Assembly: GCA_029379225.1 (NCBI GenBank)
Contig: JAQYWR010000013.1
Location: 1 to 64,000 of the forward strand
Source of the DNA: Nostoc sp. S4
GTDB lineage: Bacteria > Cyanobacteriota > Cyanobacteriia > Cyanobacteriales > Nostocaceae
Direction of reading: 5' to 3'
DNA length: 64,000 nucleotides
The notes beneath the pieces were generated by a model. The model saw only the letters and a list, made by a program, of their open reading frames with translations, ran no database searches and was not told the origin of the DNA. The translations under genes were made by a program, and so were the position numbers. Position 1 is the stretch's first letter. The number at the start of each line of letters is the position of its first letter. This document shows, piece after piece, positions 44,353 through 54,659 of this stretch.

Positions 44353-44935
44353 AATCAAGTCAGCAAAGTTATCAGTTTTGTTTCAGTAATAACTGATATA
44401 AAGGGCAAAAACAACGATTTTTCTGTAGACTGCAAATAGTCCCGAAATTGTCATTATTTAACATCAAATCACTACAAGGTTATCTGTTGGGTGATTAGTG
44501 TTGATTGTAGTAATAATTGGTATGTTGGGTTTCGTTCCTCAACCCAACATTACCCATGACAATACCCAAAGCTGATGTTGGGTTTCACTTCGTTCAACCT
44601 AACCTAGGTCTAAAGTATGGTTGTTAGCCTATAAGTAGGATGGCGTACCTGCCCCCTAGATCAATGGGCTACGCCTTACCGGAAGCGATCGCCAATACTT
44701 ACCTCTTGTAAAATAAGTATGTTGTCTGTTCCCCAACAAAATTTCATGTAACTTAGCAATACCTGGGCGATCGCTGTTATTTTTGTAGTAATTGCGGTTA
44801 GCGGCAATCTGCTACATATCAGTGTGCTTTCATCTCGATTTGTCCACCCAAAGACAGTAGATGAAGTTTTGTCTAAATAACTATAAGGGATGAAATAGCT
44901 CTGCTTTCCAAAAAGTTGAAAAGGAACAGATTTTT
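44353..44935. other. intergenic before glutathione reductase with two palindromic repeats
   Basis: About 580 bases. No reverse transcriptase or other frame was found. It contains the repeats at 44523-44604 and HIP1 sites. Confidence 0.5.
44523..44604. repeat. two adjacent TTGGGTT hairpin repeats
   Basis: TGTTGGGTT...AACCCAACA (44523-44549) is a perfect hairpin with a TCGTTCCTC-type loop. A diverged second copy, TGTTGGGTT...AACCTAACC, lies at 44576-44604. This hairpin type is scattered in many cyanobacterial genomes. Confidence 0.65.
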
Positions 44936-46282
44936 ATGACATTTGATTACGACCTGTTTGTCATTGGTGCTGGGCCTGGGGGATTGGCAGCAGCTAAAAA
45001 AGCAGCTAGCTACGGTCTCCGTGTTGCGATTGCCGAACAAGAAGCCCTTGGTGGAACCTGCGTCAATCGTGGCTGCGTTCCCAAAAAACTGATTGTCTAT
45101 GCTGCTGACTTTGCCCTACAAAATAAAATGGCGCGCAGTTATGGGTGGAGTGATTGTCAAACATACTTTGACTGGACATTATTTATTAAATCTGTATACC
45201 AGCATGTTGACAGCATCAACCAATCCTATTCTCAACAATTGCAGAAAGCTGGAATTGAAATAATTTCGGAACGTGCCACTTTCATTGATACCCATACTAT
45301 CGATATTGATGGACGCAAAGTTACAGCAGACAAAATTTTAATTGCTGTGGGCGGACAACCCCTGAAGCCAAATATCCCAGGTATAGAATACGCTATCACA
45401 TCCCGCGAAATGTTTCGGCTACCGTATCTGCCGAAGCGGTTGGCAATTATTGGCGGCGGCTATATTGGTATAGAATTTTCCAGTATGATGCACGCTTTTG
45501 GCTGCCAAGTGACGGTAATAGAAAAAGAGGAGATGATTTTATCGGGGTTTGATGATGACATTCGCTCTACGGTGCAACAGGCTTTGAGTAAACGGGGAAT
45601 TAAGTTATTCACCAAGACCAAGATTCAAAAAATCAAATATTCAGAAGAGTGTTTGTTGTTAACTATTAATAGTGAGAGCCGAGAAATAGTTGCAGCAGAT
45701 ACCATCCTAGTTGCCACAGGTTACATCCCAAATACTAAAAATCTAGGCTTAGAAAATGCCCGTGTTGAACTTGGCGAACAGGGTGCAATCAAAGTAGATG
45801 AACAAAGCCGTACCAACCAAGAAAATATCTTTGCTGTAGGTGACTGTACTAGCCGTATCCAATTATCTCCTGTGGCTAAGGCAGAAGGTATTGCCTTTGC
45901 CAATACAGTTTTTGGCAACAAGCCGCAAAAACTGAATTATGATTATGTTCCCTCTGCTGTTTTTTGCCGTCCAGAAGCAGCTAGTGTAGGAATGACTGAG
46001 GCCAAGGCACGGGAAAAATTTGGTGAATCTGTAAAATGCTACTATACCCAATTCCAACCACTGTTCTATCAGCTAACTCAACACGATAAGCAAGTGACAA
46101 TCAAGTTAGTGGTAAATGGTGATTCCGAGGAAGTTTTGGGCGCTCACATGGTGGGCGAAAACGCAGCTGATATCATTCAAAGTCTTGGCGTTGCAATTCG
46201 TAAAGGCATTACTAAGGAAGAACTGGATGAAACAATAGGCATTCATCCGACGACAGCAGAAGAGTTTCTGTCATTAAATTGA
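44936..46282 (+). CDS. gor: glutathione-disulfide reductase
   Basis: A 448-aa class I pyridine-nucleotide disulfide oxidoreductase that reduces GSSG to GSH in the cytosol. The FAD motif is FVIGAGPGGLAAAKKAASYG, the redox-active disulfide is GGTCVNRGCVPKKL, the second Rossmann motif is LAIIGGGYIGIEFSSMMHAF, and the C-terminal active-site His/Glu motif is GIHPTTAEEF. The nucleotide pocket here reads VIEKEE, without the clear Arg pair of NADPH-specific enzymes, so NADH use is possible, as reported for Anabaena glutathione reductase. AAAAGGAACAG precedes the ATG. It is a single gene. Confidence 0.93.
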   Translation: MTFDYDLFVIGAGPGGLAAAKKAASYGLRVAIAEQEALGGTCVNRGCVPKKLIVYAADFALQNKMARSYGWSDCQTYFDWTLFIKSVYQHVDSINQSYSQQLQKAGIEIISERATFIDTHTIDIDGRKVTADKILIAVGGQPLKPNIPGIEYAITSREMFRLPYLPKRLAIIGGGYIGIEFSSMMHAFGCQVTVIEKEEMILSGFDDDIRSTVQQALSKRGIKLFTKTKIQKIKYSEECLLLTINSESREIVAADTILVATGYIPNTKNLGLENARVELGEQGAIKVDEQSRTNQENIFAVGDCTSRIQLSPVAKAEGIAFANTVFGNKPQKLNYDYVPSAVFCRPEAASVGMTEAKAREKFGESVKCYYTQFQPLFYQLTQHDKQVTIKLVVNGDSEEVLGAHMVGENAADIIQSLGVAIRKGITKEELDETIGIHPTTAEEFLSLN

Positions 46283-46407
46283 AGAAGACGCGGGGAAGGG
46301 GAGATGCAGAGAATCAACAAGATGTACGGAGTGGGAGAGGCTCTGATGCCTTGAAATAATCAAATATTCTCCCAACGTTCTCGCATCCCCGCACTCTTGC
46401 GTTCCTG

Positions 46408-48759
46408 TCAAATTGTTTCTGACGAACTTCCTGGGTTAGATTTTGTCGGAGCGTTTAATTCCTCTAAAGTACTCATTGATGAATCATGTTGTGATATGGG
46501 ATATCTGCTTTGGGAATCTACTAAATCCTCAAAAGCTTCAACAGCTTCAACAGCTTTAAGCGCTTCCGATGCAGATTGATATCGCACTTTGAAGTCATCT
46601 AGTACCATTTTATTGAGAATCTGAGCTAGAGAGTTGCTCACCTGTACTCGATCGCTCCATTCGATCTGTCCGTTAGCATCTCTATTTAGCTCGCGCGGTG
46701 CTATTCCAGTCAAAGCTTTAATCCCAACCATACCCACTGCATAGATATCACTACTGTAGTGGGGACGCCCCAAACATTGCTCGGTTGGTGCGTAACCCTG
46801 AGTCCCAATACCAATGGTAAAGGCAGTTTGCTCTTGAAGCTCTAGCTGTTTAGCACTGACTTCTTTGACTGCCCCAAAGTCAATTAGTACCAGTTTACCG
46901 TCTGAGTGCCGACGGATGATATTGCTAGGTTTAATATCGCGGTGAATCACGTTGTTTTCGTGGACAAATATTAATGTTTGCAATAACTCTTTGACAATTT
47001 TAATCGCTGCAATTTCTTCAATTGCTCTGCCTGGTGGCAGTTCCTGACTCAGAGGATGACCAATGATGTATTCTTGTACGAGATAAAATTCTTCATCTTC
47101 TTCAAAATAAGCCAGAAGTTGGGGAATTTGAGGATGAGTTCCTAATTTTTCGAGTGTTTGCGCCTCTGAGTTAAATAAACGTCTGGCAAGTTGCAATACT
47201 CCTGGTTTGCTATTGCTTGGTTTTAGTTGCTTGACAACACATCGCGGGTTACCAGGACGTTGGGTATCTTCGGCAATGTAGGTTTCGCTAAATCCACCTG
47301 CACCAAGAACTTTGACAATTTTGTAGCGTTGAGCCAATATTTTACCTGATAAAGCTAAATCTCGCTGCTGGATTAGCTGTTGCAGGTCATTTTGTTGGCT
47401 GATAATCTCTTGGACAATCGGAGAAGTTTTATATTTCTGAAATATGTCTACTAATTGGTGTTTTCTAATATTTTCTCTGACCATTGAAGTTCCCAGGTAG
47501 CTCAGTCCACAAAAAGCGATCGCTACCATTGGTACAGTAGTGGGAAAAATTAATCGATCGTAGATAAATAACCCATAGCTAATTACTAACCAAGTGCCAG
47601 ATAAAGCCAGACTAAACAGAAATCGATTCAGACTACGCTTGTTTATACTAATAATTAAGGCTGTACTACCAACTAAAATCAGCACAAACAACCCCTGCAA
47701 TGGTAAAGTTTGGATTCCTTGAGCGAGCGCTTTATCTCTCATTAAGGTTGCGATCGCATTGGCATGAATTTCCACGCCTGCCATCGGTTGGGGACTCTTA
47801 CTAGCTGCTACTGGATAATAATCATTGTTTAACTTATCTGTTGAACCAATCAAAACTATCTTGTCTTTGAAGACTTTTCCCTGCTGCAAATAAGTATTCC
47901 AGTTTTCCGGGTCGAGTACGTGCCAAAAGGGTATTTGCTCAAATGTTCCCGTAGGTCCCCAAAAATGAATGCGATCGCCCTTCGGTTGCGGATAATTTAC
48001 TTGTGCTGCCAACAAGGCTGCTTCATCAAAGGAAGGTGGCTTCTTGCTAAGTAAATTATCTTCACTTAACAAGTTGGAATCGCTTGCTAATCGATGAATT
48101 TTACCATCGACCTCCACAGGGAAATTAACTGCACCAATAAATACTGACCCTGTGTGAAACATCTGTTGTGGTTCTGTCAGTTGGATAAACGAGCCTTGAT
48201 ATGTGTCGAAATTTTCATAGAGGGCTGCTAAGGTAACTTTGCTGCCATATTTTTGCAATGCTGCTTGGAGTTGGCGATCGTCACTAGGTCCATAGCTGCT
48301 TGGTGTGTCAAAAACAATATCTATAGCTACAGAACGCGCACCTGCTTTGATTAACTTAGCGATTACTTGAGCGTAAGCAGCACGTTTATAAGGAAAAGAT
48401 TTCAGTGTTTCTAGGTAGGCATACTGTTTGGGATCTGTTTTATAGTACTGTCTTGGAACTGATATTGACTGATCGTCTATTGCTAAAATTACAATGTCTT
48501 CTGGAGGTGCGATCGCTCCACGCACTTGAAAAAACTCCGAAAGTGCCTGATTTTCCATTAATTGAACCGAATCCCAACCAGAAGCAGTTAGCAGTGCTGC
48601 CCCTATTGCCCAAGTGCCAGCCAAGAGATGACCTATGCGAATTATCCACCTAGACTGACGTGCTGCTGCTGTAGACGTGACTTTTGTCGGTTTACTTGAG
48701 TGTTTATTGGCAGTAGAGACAGAGTTTTTGGTTAAGGTAGATGTAGATTCTTCTGCCAT
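46408..48759 (-). CDS. CHASE2 sensor domain serine/threonine protein kinase
   Basis: A 783-aa membrane kinase. One N-terminal helix (about 40-62) is followed by an extracytoplasmic CHASE2 domain (about 65-345; FFQVRGAIAPPEDIVILAID, GARSVAIDIVFDTPSSYG, LIGSTDKLNNDYYPV). Three membrane helices follow (about 350-435). A cytoplasmic Hanks-type kinase domain (about 475-745) completes it, with GAGGFSETYIAE, the catalytic HRDIKPSN, DFGAV, and the APTEQ activation segment usual in cyanobacterial kinases. The VAIK-type lysine lies in CVVKQLK. CHASE2 senses an unknown extracellular cue. The N-terminal Ser/Thr-rich 35 residues may be phosphorylated. The gene is convergent with gor. Confidence 0.93.
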   Translation of the reverse strand: MAEESTSTLTKNSVSTANKHSSKPTKVTSTAAARQSRWIIRIGHLLAGTWAIGAALLTASGWDSVQLMENQALSEFFQVRGAIAPPEDIVILAIDDQSISVPRQYYKTDPKQYAYLETLKSFPYKRAAYAQVIAKLIKAGARSVAIDIVFDTPSSYGPSDDRQLQAALQKYGSKVTLAALYENFDTYQGSFIQLTEPQQMFHTGSVFIGAVNFPVEVDGKIHRLASDSNLLSEDNLLSKKPPSFDEAALLAAQVNYPQPKGDRIHFWGPTGTFEQIPFWHVLDPENWNTYLQQGKVFKDKIVLIGSTDKLNNDYYPVAASKSPQPMAGVEIHANAIATLMRDKALAQGIQTLPLQGLFVLILVGSTALIISINKRSLNRFLFSLALSGTWLVISYGLFIYDRLIFPTTVPMVAIAFCGLSYLGTSMVRENIRKHQLVDIFQKYKTSPIVQEIISQQNDLQQLIQQRDLALSGKILAQRYKIVKVLGAGGFSETYIAEDTQRPGNPRCVVKQLKPSNSKPGVLQLARRLFNSEAQTLEKLGTHPQIPQLLAYFEEDEEFYLVQEYIIGHPLSQELPPGRAIEEIAAIKIVKELLQTLIFVHENNVIHRDIKPSNIIRRHSDGKLVLIDFGAVKEVSAKQLELQEQTAFTIGIGTQGYAPTEQCLGRPHYSSDIYAVGMVGIKALTGIAPRELNRDANGQIEWSDRVQVSNSLAQILNKMVLDDFKVRYQSASEALKAVEAVEAFEDLVDSQSRYPISQHDSSMSTLEELNAPTKSNPGSSSETI

Positions 48760-49519
48760 ATCGTGTTACTGATTGATTGAAGTCCAATATTTTTTTAGGT
48801 CACCTTTTAGTACAAGCACATTGAAATAAGACTTAAAATGCTAATCTTATACATTTGTAAAGTATCTTTTATTCATCAAGAAACTTTGTTTGGCCAAGCC
48901 AGCCTCCAAGAGATTCTTTCTCAAGCACTACCTAACTTATTCCTTCTGCGTTGAGTGAGTTACAACTAGTGATTCTCCCATAGATTGGAGCCAATATACT
49001 CAGCCTTTGTACTTGTTTACTACGAGATTTTACTTCGAGATTTTACTTCAATCTAACCAACAGCTATGCTTTTAACTGGGTGCTTTCCTAGAAGCGGTTC
49101 CGAGTCCGTCTTCTATTTTGGGCACAACTATTGGTATCAGTGGCAAAGTATGTCTTGATACTAAAAGCTTTACTTACTATATGGGCATTCACTCATATTC
49201 TTTCTTGAGGTTATGCCATACCTCTTTAGGGGTAAACTTTAGTGTTATGCAGCGATGAATGCTGTTACTAGGTCAATTTTATTGGTAAATTTTGATTACA
49301 CGTGGCTCTTACAGTACCGGAGGTGAATAAGGCTTAGTACCCACGATCTCAACTCTAATGTTGCAACCGTTTTTATGCCTTCAAAGAGGCAGGATCAAAG
49401 CTATAGATAAAAACCTACTTTATAGATATTAGCAAACAAGGCATTTGAAAATTGCTATAATCTATTGTTCCATCTAAATTCATTTATATTATTAGGTGTA
49501 AGTTTGTATGGGTTCTCCA
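48760..49519. other. intergenic between divergent kinase and NYN genes, no gene seen
   Basis: About 750 bases containing the promoters of two divergent genes. No repeat or RNA family was recognised. Confidence 0.45.
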
Positions 49520-50032
49520 ATGAATCGTCTGTCTATTTTTGTAGATGGAAACAATATGTTCTATGCTCAACAAAAAAATGGGTGGTTTTTTGACCCGCGA
49601 CGAGTCTTAGAATACTTCAAACATGAGCAGTCAGAAACAACATTAATCAATGCATTCTGGTACACTGGTTTAAAAGACCCACAAGATCAACGAGGTTTTA
49701 GAGATGCTCTAATTAGTCTGGGATATACAGTCCGAACTAAAATTCTTAAAGAATACTATGATGATACTTCTGGTCGTTACTCACAAAAAGCAAATTTAGA
49801 TATTGAAATTGTTGTCGATATGTTTAATACAGTAGACCAGTACGATCGAGTGGTATTATTTAGTGGTGATGGAGATTTTGAAAGAGCAATCGAACTATTA
49901 CGTTCTAAAAACACACATATTACAGTAGTATCAACAGAAGGAATGATTGCTAGAGAACTCAGGAACGCTACGGATAGATATATAGATTTAAATGATATCA
50001 GAGATCAAATAGAAAAAACCGATGGGCAGTAG
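49520..50032 (+). CDS. NYN-domain (LabA/DUF88-like) protein
   Basis: A protein of about 170 aa with the PIN-like NYN nuclease fold. Metal-binding acidic residues are visible in LSIFVDGNNMFYAQ, DIEIVVDMF and VVLFSGDGDFERAI. This is the LabA group; in Synechococcus LabA acts in circadian negative feedback, and many other NYN proteins are ribonucleases. Which applies here is not readable. The start is ambiguous: an in-frame ATG at 49508 adds four residues. It lies 93 bases before leuA on the same strand, so co-transcription is possible. Confidence 0.85.
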   Translation: MNRLSIFVDGNNMFYAQQKNGWFFDPRRVLEYFKHEQSETTLINAFWYTGLKDPQDQRGFRDALISLGYTVRTKILKEYYDDTSGRYSQKANLDIEIVVDMFNTVDQYDRVVLFSGDGDFERAIELLRSKNTHITVVSTEGMIARELRNATDRYIDLNDIRDQIEKTDGQ

Positions 50033-50125
50033 ATTTAATAATTATTTACAAAGGTAAAACTATAAATACAAACTAAATTTGAAGATATTTCCAGTCAAAA
50101 GTAAAAACTAAACAAAAAAGCGCAT

Positions 50126-51730
50126 ATGACAACTAAAACCGATAAAATCCTGATTTTTGATACTACACTGCGAGATGGAGAGCAGTGTCCGGGAGCAACC
50201 CTAAACATAGATGAAAAATTAGTTATTGCCAAGCAATTAGCAAGGCTAGGTGTGGATATAATTGAAGCGGGATTTGCCTTTGCCAGTCCCGGAGATTTTG
50301 AAGCAGTGAGCAAGATTGCAGAAATTGTGGGGACAGAAAATGGTCCTGTAATTTGCAGTTTGGCAAGGGCGATTAAAGCAGATATTGAAGCTGCTGCCAA
50401 AGCATTAAAACCAGCAGTTAAGAGTAGAATTCACACATTTATTTCGACTTCAGATATTCATTTAGAATATCAGCTGCGGAAGTCACGGGCAGAAGTATTA
50501 GCGATCGCCCAAGAAATGGTGGCTTATGCTAAATCCTTCGTGACAGATGTCGAATTTTCGCCGATGGATGCAGCCCGTTCCGATTCAGAGTTTCTGTATC
50601 AAGTATTAGAAGCGGCGATCGCAGCTGGTGCAACAACAGTTAACATTCCCGATACAGTTGGTTACACCACTCCAAGCGAATTTGGAGCCATGATTAAAGG
50701 CATTAAAGAAAATGTTCCCAACATCGACCAAGCGATTATTTCAGTTCACGGTCATAATGATTTAGGCTTGGCAGTTGCTAACTTTTTAGAAGCCGTAAAA
50801 AATGGCGCACGCCAACTAGAATGTACAATCAATGGCATTGGCGAACGTGCTGGAAATGCATCATTAGAAGAATTAGTAATGGCGTTGCATGTGCGGCGAC
50901 AATATTTTAATCCCTATCTCGGAAGACCAGAAGAATCTCAAGAATCCCTGACAAATATTGACACGCGTGAGATTTATAGAACCTCACGTTTAGTTTCTAA
51001 TTTGACAGGAATGCTAGTGCAACCAAACAAAGCGATCGTTGGGGCAAATGCCTTTGCCCATGAGTCTGGCATTCACCAAGATGGGGTATTAAAGAATAAG
51101 CTCACCTATGAAATTATGGATGCCCAATTGATTGGCTTGACAGACAATCAAATAGTTTTGGGCAAACATTCAGGGAGAAATGCTTTTCGCACCCGCTTAA
51201 AAGAATTGGGTTTTGAATTGTCAGATAGCGAATTAAATAAAGCATTCGTTCGATTCAAAGAAATTGCAGATAAAAAGAAAGAAATATCGGATCGCGATTT
51301 AGAAGCGATCGTTAACGATGAAATCCAGCAAGCACCCGATTTATTCCGTGTAGAACTAGTGCAAGTTTCCTGCGGTAGCAACGCCCGTCCCACCGCTACA
51401 GTTACTCTGCGTACCCCAGAAGGTGAAGAATTAACCGATGCTGCAATTGGTACTGGGCCAGTAGATGCAGTTTATAAAGCAATCAATCGTGTGGTGAATG
51501 TGCCCAACGAATTGATTGAATTTTCTGTGCAATCAGTAACAGCAGGTATTGATGCTATAGGCGAAGTAACAATTCGTTTGCGTTATGAATCTAGAGTGTT
51601 TTCTGGTCATGCAGCGAACACAGATATCATCGTCGCATCAGCGCAAGCTTATGTAAATGCCCTAAATAGGTTGTATGCATCTTTGCAAAGTCAAGAAAAG
51701 CCAGAAGGAGTATCTGCACAGAGAGTCTAA
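50126..51730 (+). CDS. leuA: 2-isopropylmalate synthase
   Basis: A 534-aa enzyme that condenses acetyl-CoA with 2-oxoisovalerate, the first committed step of leucine synthesis. The catalytic TIM barrel starts [20 protein letters not shown] with its metal-binding Asp. It includes [20 protein letters not shown] (His ligands), [20 protein letters not shown] and [13 protein letters not shown]. The C-terminal regulatory domain (about 390-520) that mediates leucine feedback inhibition is complete. A strong terminator follows at 51792. Confidence 0.96.
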   Translation: MTTKTDKILIFDTTLRDGEQCPGATLNIDEKLVIAKQLARLGVDIIEAGFAFASPGDFEAVSKIAEIVGTENGPVICSLARAIKADIEAAAKALKPAVKSRIHTFISTSDIHLEYQLRKSRAEVLAIAQEMVAYAKSFVTDVEFSPMDAARSDSEFLYQVLEAAIAAGATTVNIPDTVGYTTPSEFGAMIKGIKENVPNIDQAIISVHGHNDLGLAVANFLEAVKNGARQLECTINGIGERAGNASLEELVMALHVRRQYFNPYLGRPEESQESLTNIDTREIYRTSRLVSNLTGMLVQPNKAIVGANAFAHESGIHQDGVLKNKLTYEIMDAQLIGLTDNQIVLGKHSGRNAFRTRLKELGFELSDSELNKAFVRFKEIADKKKEISDRDLEAIVNDEIQQAPDLFRVELVQVSCGSNARPTATVTLRTPEGEELTDAAIGTGPVDAVYKAINRVVNVPNELIEFSVQSVTAGIDAIGEVTIRLRYESRVFSGHAANTDIIVASAQAYVNALNRLYASLQSQEKPEGVSAQRV

Positions 51731-51791
51731 GATTGTATCGATCCTACCTACAATAAACGCACTACAGCTTGTTTTCAGCATTAGCTAAAAA

Positions 51792-51817
51792 AATCCTCCC
51801 CAACTTTGGGGAGGATT
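51792..51817 (+). terminator. rho-independent terminator of leuA
   Basis: A 10-bp perfect stem AATCCTCCCC/GGGGAGGATT with a 6-base loop. The plus-strand tail is TTAGT, a weak T-run, and the minus-strand tail is TTTTTTAGC, so it may work better in reverse or bidirectionally. Confidence 0.75.
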
Positions 51818-51948
51818 TTAGTATGAGTAGCAAAATTTGGCTGTAAAATTATGCACTATTAATATTTTTTACTTTTTGAGATATTCTAATTTACTAATAT
51901 CCAAAAAATTTTATTCTGAGAAACGATGTTTATACTCGGTTAGCTTGT

Positions 51949-52629
51949 ATGAGTAGCGAAAAAACTACAGAATTGCCGCTTTGGGTACAAGATAGAGATA
52001 CAGTCATTGCTCATGATGAAGAAGTACAGTGGCGAGAAGGAAAACGCCCGAATTATTCATACACCAATAAATATCTTCGTCGAGAAAGCCAATTTCAGCA
52101 TCCAGAAGGTTCTTTAGAAGCGATCGCCCAAAATTTAGTCCGCACTTTTGAGATGGAAGCTTCTAATAAATCTAATCCTCAACAGTGGGTTTCGATTGTT
52201 ACTGATAAGTTTAGAATGATTAGTAATGGAGGAGAAGAATATACTGCTGAAGATGTTGCACTTCACGGTACTTATAACTTATTTCTGGGTGAAAGCGAGC
52301 AGTATAGCTCCAAGTCAGAAACTTTTGAATCTTCAGTTCAAATTTTTCATAATACTTTTCGTAATGGCTTTCTTTGGGAATTAACAGAAGTACTTTCGGG
52401 ACCACCTAACGTTACTTTTAAGTGGCGACATTGGGGAACCTTTAATGGTTCCTACAAAGACTTTGCACCTACAGGAGAAAGAATAGAAGTGGTAGGAGTT
52501 AGTATTGCTCGCGTAACTGAAGATTTGAAGATTGAGTCTTTAGAGCATTATTTTGATAATACTACCTTTCTTCAAAAATTAACCGCAGGTGGTTGTCCTT
52601 TCCATTCCCAAAATCAGAACAACCCCTAA
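51949..52629 (+). CDS. SnoaL-like / ester-cyclase family protein
   Basis: A 226-aa soluble protein with the NTF2-like alpha/beta barrel of the SnoaL/polyketide-cyclase type. It has a long first helix (SLEAIAQNLVRTFEMEASNK), strand pairs including WVSIVTDKFRMIS, and the core FKWRHWGTFNGSYKDFAPTG followed by ERIEVVGVSIARVTEDLKIE. The C-terminal GGCPFH motif is seen in cyanobacterial members. It is a single gene. Substrate and reaction are unknown; NTF2 folds serve many reactions, including steroid isomerisation and cyclisation. Confidence 0.75.
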   Translation: MSSEKTTELPLWVQDRDTVIAHDEEVQWREGKRPNYSYTNKYLRRESQFQHPEGSLEAIAQNLVRTFEMEASNKSNPQQWVSIVTDKFRMISNGGEEYTAEDVALHGTYNLFLGESEQYSSKSETFESSVQIFHNTFRNGFLWELTEVLSGPPNVTFKWRHWGTFNGSYKDFAPTGERIEVVGVSIARVTEDLKIESLEHYFDNTTFLQKLTAGGCPFHSQNQNNP

Positions 52630-52658
52630 TTTTGATGTGTTACTAGTTGAATAGTACG

Positions 52659-52760
52659 CTCGATCGGCATTCTTAATTTATGCAGCTAGGAGAGCCGATC
52701 GAGAGAACTTGCGGCAGAATTAAAATAGAACTCTAAGCAGCAGAAGCCGCTTAGAGTTCT
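52659..52760. repeat. two strong hairpins downstream of the SnoaL-like gene
   Basis: CTCGATCGGC (52659-52668) pairs with GCCGATCGAG (52694-52703). AGAACTCTAAGC (52727-52738) pairs perfectly with GCTTAGAGTTCT (52749-52760) around a 10-base loop. A third, imperfect hairpin, CGCTAAGAATCTTAGAGCG, follows near 52816. None has a T-run. Confidence 0.6.
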
Positions 52761-53080
52761 AGGAGTCAGAAGTAGAAACGCGATTTATCTTTAATCTAGC
52801 TCTGCTGCTATCGCTAAGAATCTTAGAGCGACATTCAAAAAATGAAATTCTTAAACTCTGATATTTAAATTAGATTTTTATTTCTCTACTTTCCTTTTTG
52901 AATTCTGTCTTCCAGAAAACCAAATAAATAATTTTACTTAAGATTAAATATAGTTAATCAAATACTATTTGTAAATACTTATTATATATCTAATGTAAAT
53001 ATAAATGACTGATAAGATTACTGAACCCTTATCTCTATTGCAGTGGATATATTCAAAATTATTACCGTATACTACTGCTC

Positions 53081-54523
53081 ATGTATCAGCCTACAATAAA
53101 ATCTTGGCAAGAAGTCCGCGCAGCTTTTCAAAAAATTTGGGGTTATGAAGATTTTCGTCCGCCACAGGGAGAAATCATCAGTAGTTTGTTAGCACAAAAA
53201 GATGCGCTGATTATTATGCCCACAGGTGGAGGGAAGTCGATTTGTTTTCAACTTCCTGCACTCTTACAAACAGGATTAACTATAGTAGTTTCGCCCTTGG
53301 TGGCGTTGATGGAAAATCAAGTACAAGAACTACGAGAAAACCACCAAAAAGCAGCACTTTTGCATAATGAATTACCTACATCTCAACGCCGTGCAACTCT
53401 GCAAGCTTTGGAACGCCAACAGCTAAGATTACTGTATTTATCGCCAGAAACTTTGTTGAGTGCGCCAGTGTGGGAAAGATTAACTCAGCCGCAATTGCAA
53501 ATTAACGGTTTGATTTTAGATGAAGCCCATTGTTTGGTGCAGTGGGGTGATACTTTTCGCCCAGCTTATCGCAGATTAGGAGCGGTACGTCCGGCATTGC
53601 TCAAATCAAAACCACCAGGAACAAAAATCTGCATTGCGGCTTTTACTGCGACTGCTGACCCTTCAGCCCAAAAAATTATTCAAACAGTTTTACAATTACA
53701 GCAACCAGAGATTTTTCGCTTGAATCCCTACCGTTCTAATTTGCATCCCAGCGTTCGCATCGCTTGGACACCACGAGGTAGGAAACAACAATTATTAAAG
53801 TTTATTCAAAACAGACCGCAACAATCGGGGTTAGTTTATGTTCGCACTAGACAAGATAGTGAAGATTTAGCCCAATTGTTAGCAGACATGGGTTATGCAA
53901 CAGCGAGTTATCATGCAGGATTGGGTGCAACAGAACGCCGTGCAGTGGAAGCTAGCTGGTTAAGTGGCAAAATGCCATTTGTGGTTTGTACCTGTGCGTT
54001 TGGTATGGGGATTAATAAAGCAGATGTGCGTTGGGTAATTCATTTTCACGCGCCACATCTGCTTTCAGAATATGTGCAAGAAATAGGCCGCGCTGGAAGA
54101 GATGGGAAACCAGCCCAAGCCTTAACGTTGGTAAGTGAACCGACAGGGTGGTTAGATTCAGAGGATAAGCAAAGACAGGAGTTTTTTCTTGAAAAAATGC
54201 GATCGCAACAGCAAACAGCACAGCAACTCATGAAAAAATTACCAAAACAGGGAGAAGTCAATGCTGTAAACCGACAATTTCCTGATGGTGCTACAGCACT
54301 AGCTTTACTCCATAGCAGCGGTCAGTTAAAATGGCTTGACCCTTTCCATTACATCATTGAGCAAAAGACGAAAAATCAGCCGATAACGCAATTACAGGCT
54401 GGTAAACATATGAATCAATACTTGACTACTAAACAATGCCGTTGGCAGTTTTTATTAAACGCCTTTGGTTTTGAGGCAGAAGCAGCTAACTGGCGTTGCG
54501 GACATTGCGATAATTGCCGCTAA
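53081..54523 (+). CDS. RecQ-family ATP-dependent DNA helicase, short form
   Basis: A 480-aa SF2 3'-5' helicase. Motif 0 is GYEDFRPPQGEII, Walker A is MPTGGGKSICFQLP, Walker B/motif II is LDEAHCLVQWG, and motif III is AAFTATADP. Motifs IV-VI are LVYVRTRQDS, YHAGLGATERR and QEIGRAGRDG. The RecQ zinc-binding cysteines are compressed to the C-terminus (CRWQFLLNAFGF ... CGHCDNC), and the protein stops directly after them. The winged-helix RQC and HRDC domains of full RecQ are thus absent. It lies on the same strand as the QueC-like operon, but 136 bases separate them and a promoter-like sequence intervenes. Confidence 0.92.
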   Translation: MYQPTIKSWQEVRAAFQKIWGYEDFRPPQGEIISSLLAQKDALIIMPTGGGKSICFQLPALLQTGLTIVVSPLVALMENQVQELRENHQKAALLHNELPTSQRRATLQALERQQLRLLYLSPETLLSAPVWERLTQPQLQINGLILDEAHCLVQWGDTFRPAYRRLGAVRPALLKSKPPGTKICIAAFTATADPSAQKIIQTVLQLQQPEIFRLNPYRSNLHPSVRIAWTPRGRKQQLLKFIQNRPQQSGLVYVRTRQDSEDLAQLLADMGYATASYHAGLGATERRAVEASWLSGKMPFVVCTCAFGMGINKADVRWVIHFHAPHLLSEYVQEIGRAGRDGKPAQALTLVSEPTGWLDSEDKQRQEFFLEKMRSQQQTAQQLMKKLPKQGEVNAVNRQFPDGATALALLHSSGQLKWLDPFHYIIEQKTKNQPITQLQAGKHMNQYLTTKQCRWQFLLNAFGFEAEAANWRCGHCDNCR

Positions 54524-54591
54524 GAAGGCGACCTCCTCTTTCTCTATTATCTGACAAATCTGACATTTTATTGATATATTCATTTTAGTAG

Positions 54592-54621
54592 TTGACATTG
54601 TTAAATATAGTCAGCTAACTT
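54592..54621 (+). promoter_or_regulatory. putative promoter of the QueC-like operon
   Basis: TTGACA (54592-54597) and TAACTT (54616-54621) are separated by 18 bases, 39 bases before the first start codon. The -10 is a poor match, so this is tentative. Confidence 0.4.
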
Positions 54622-54659
54622 AAACATAGAATCAAGCTCTGAGCTTTAGAGGTCAGATC

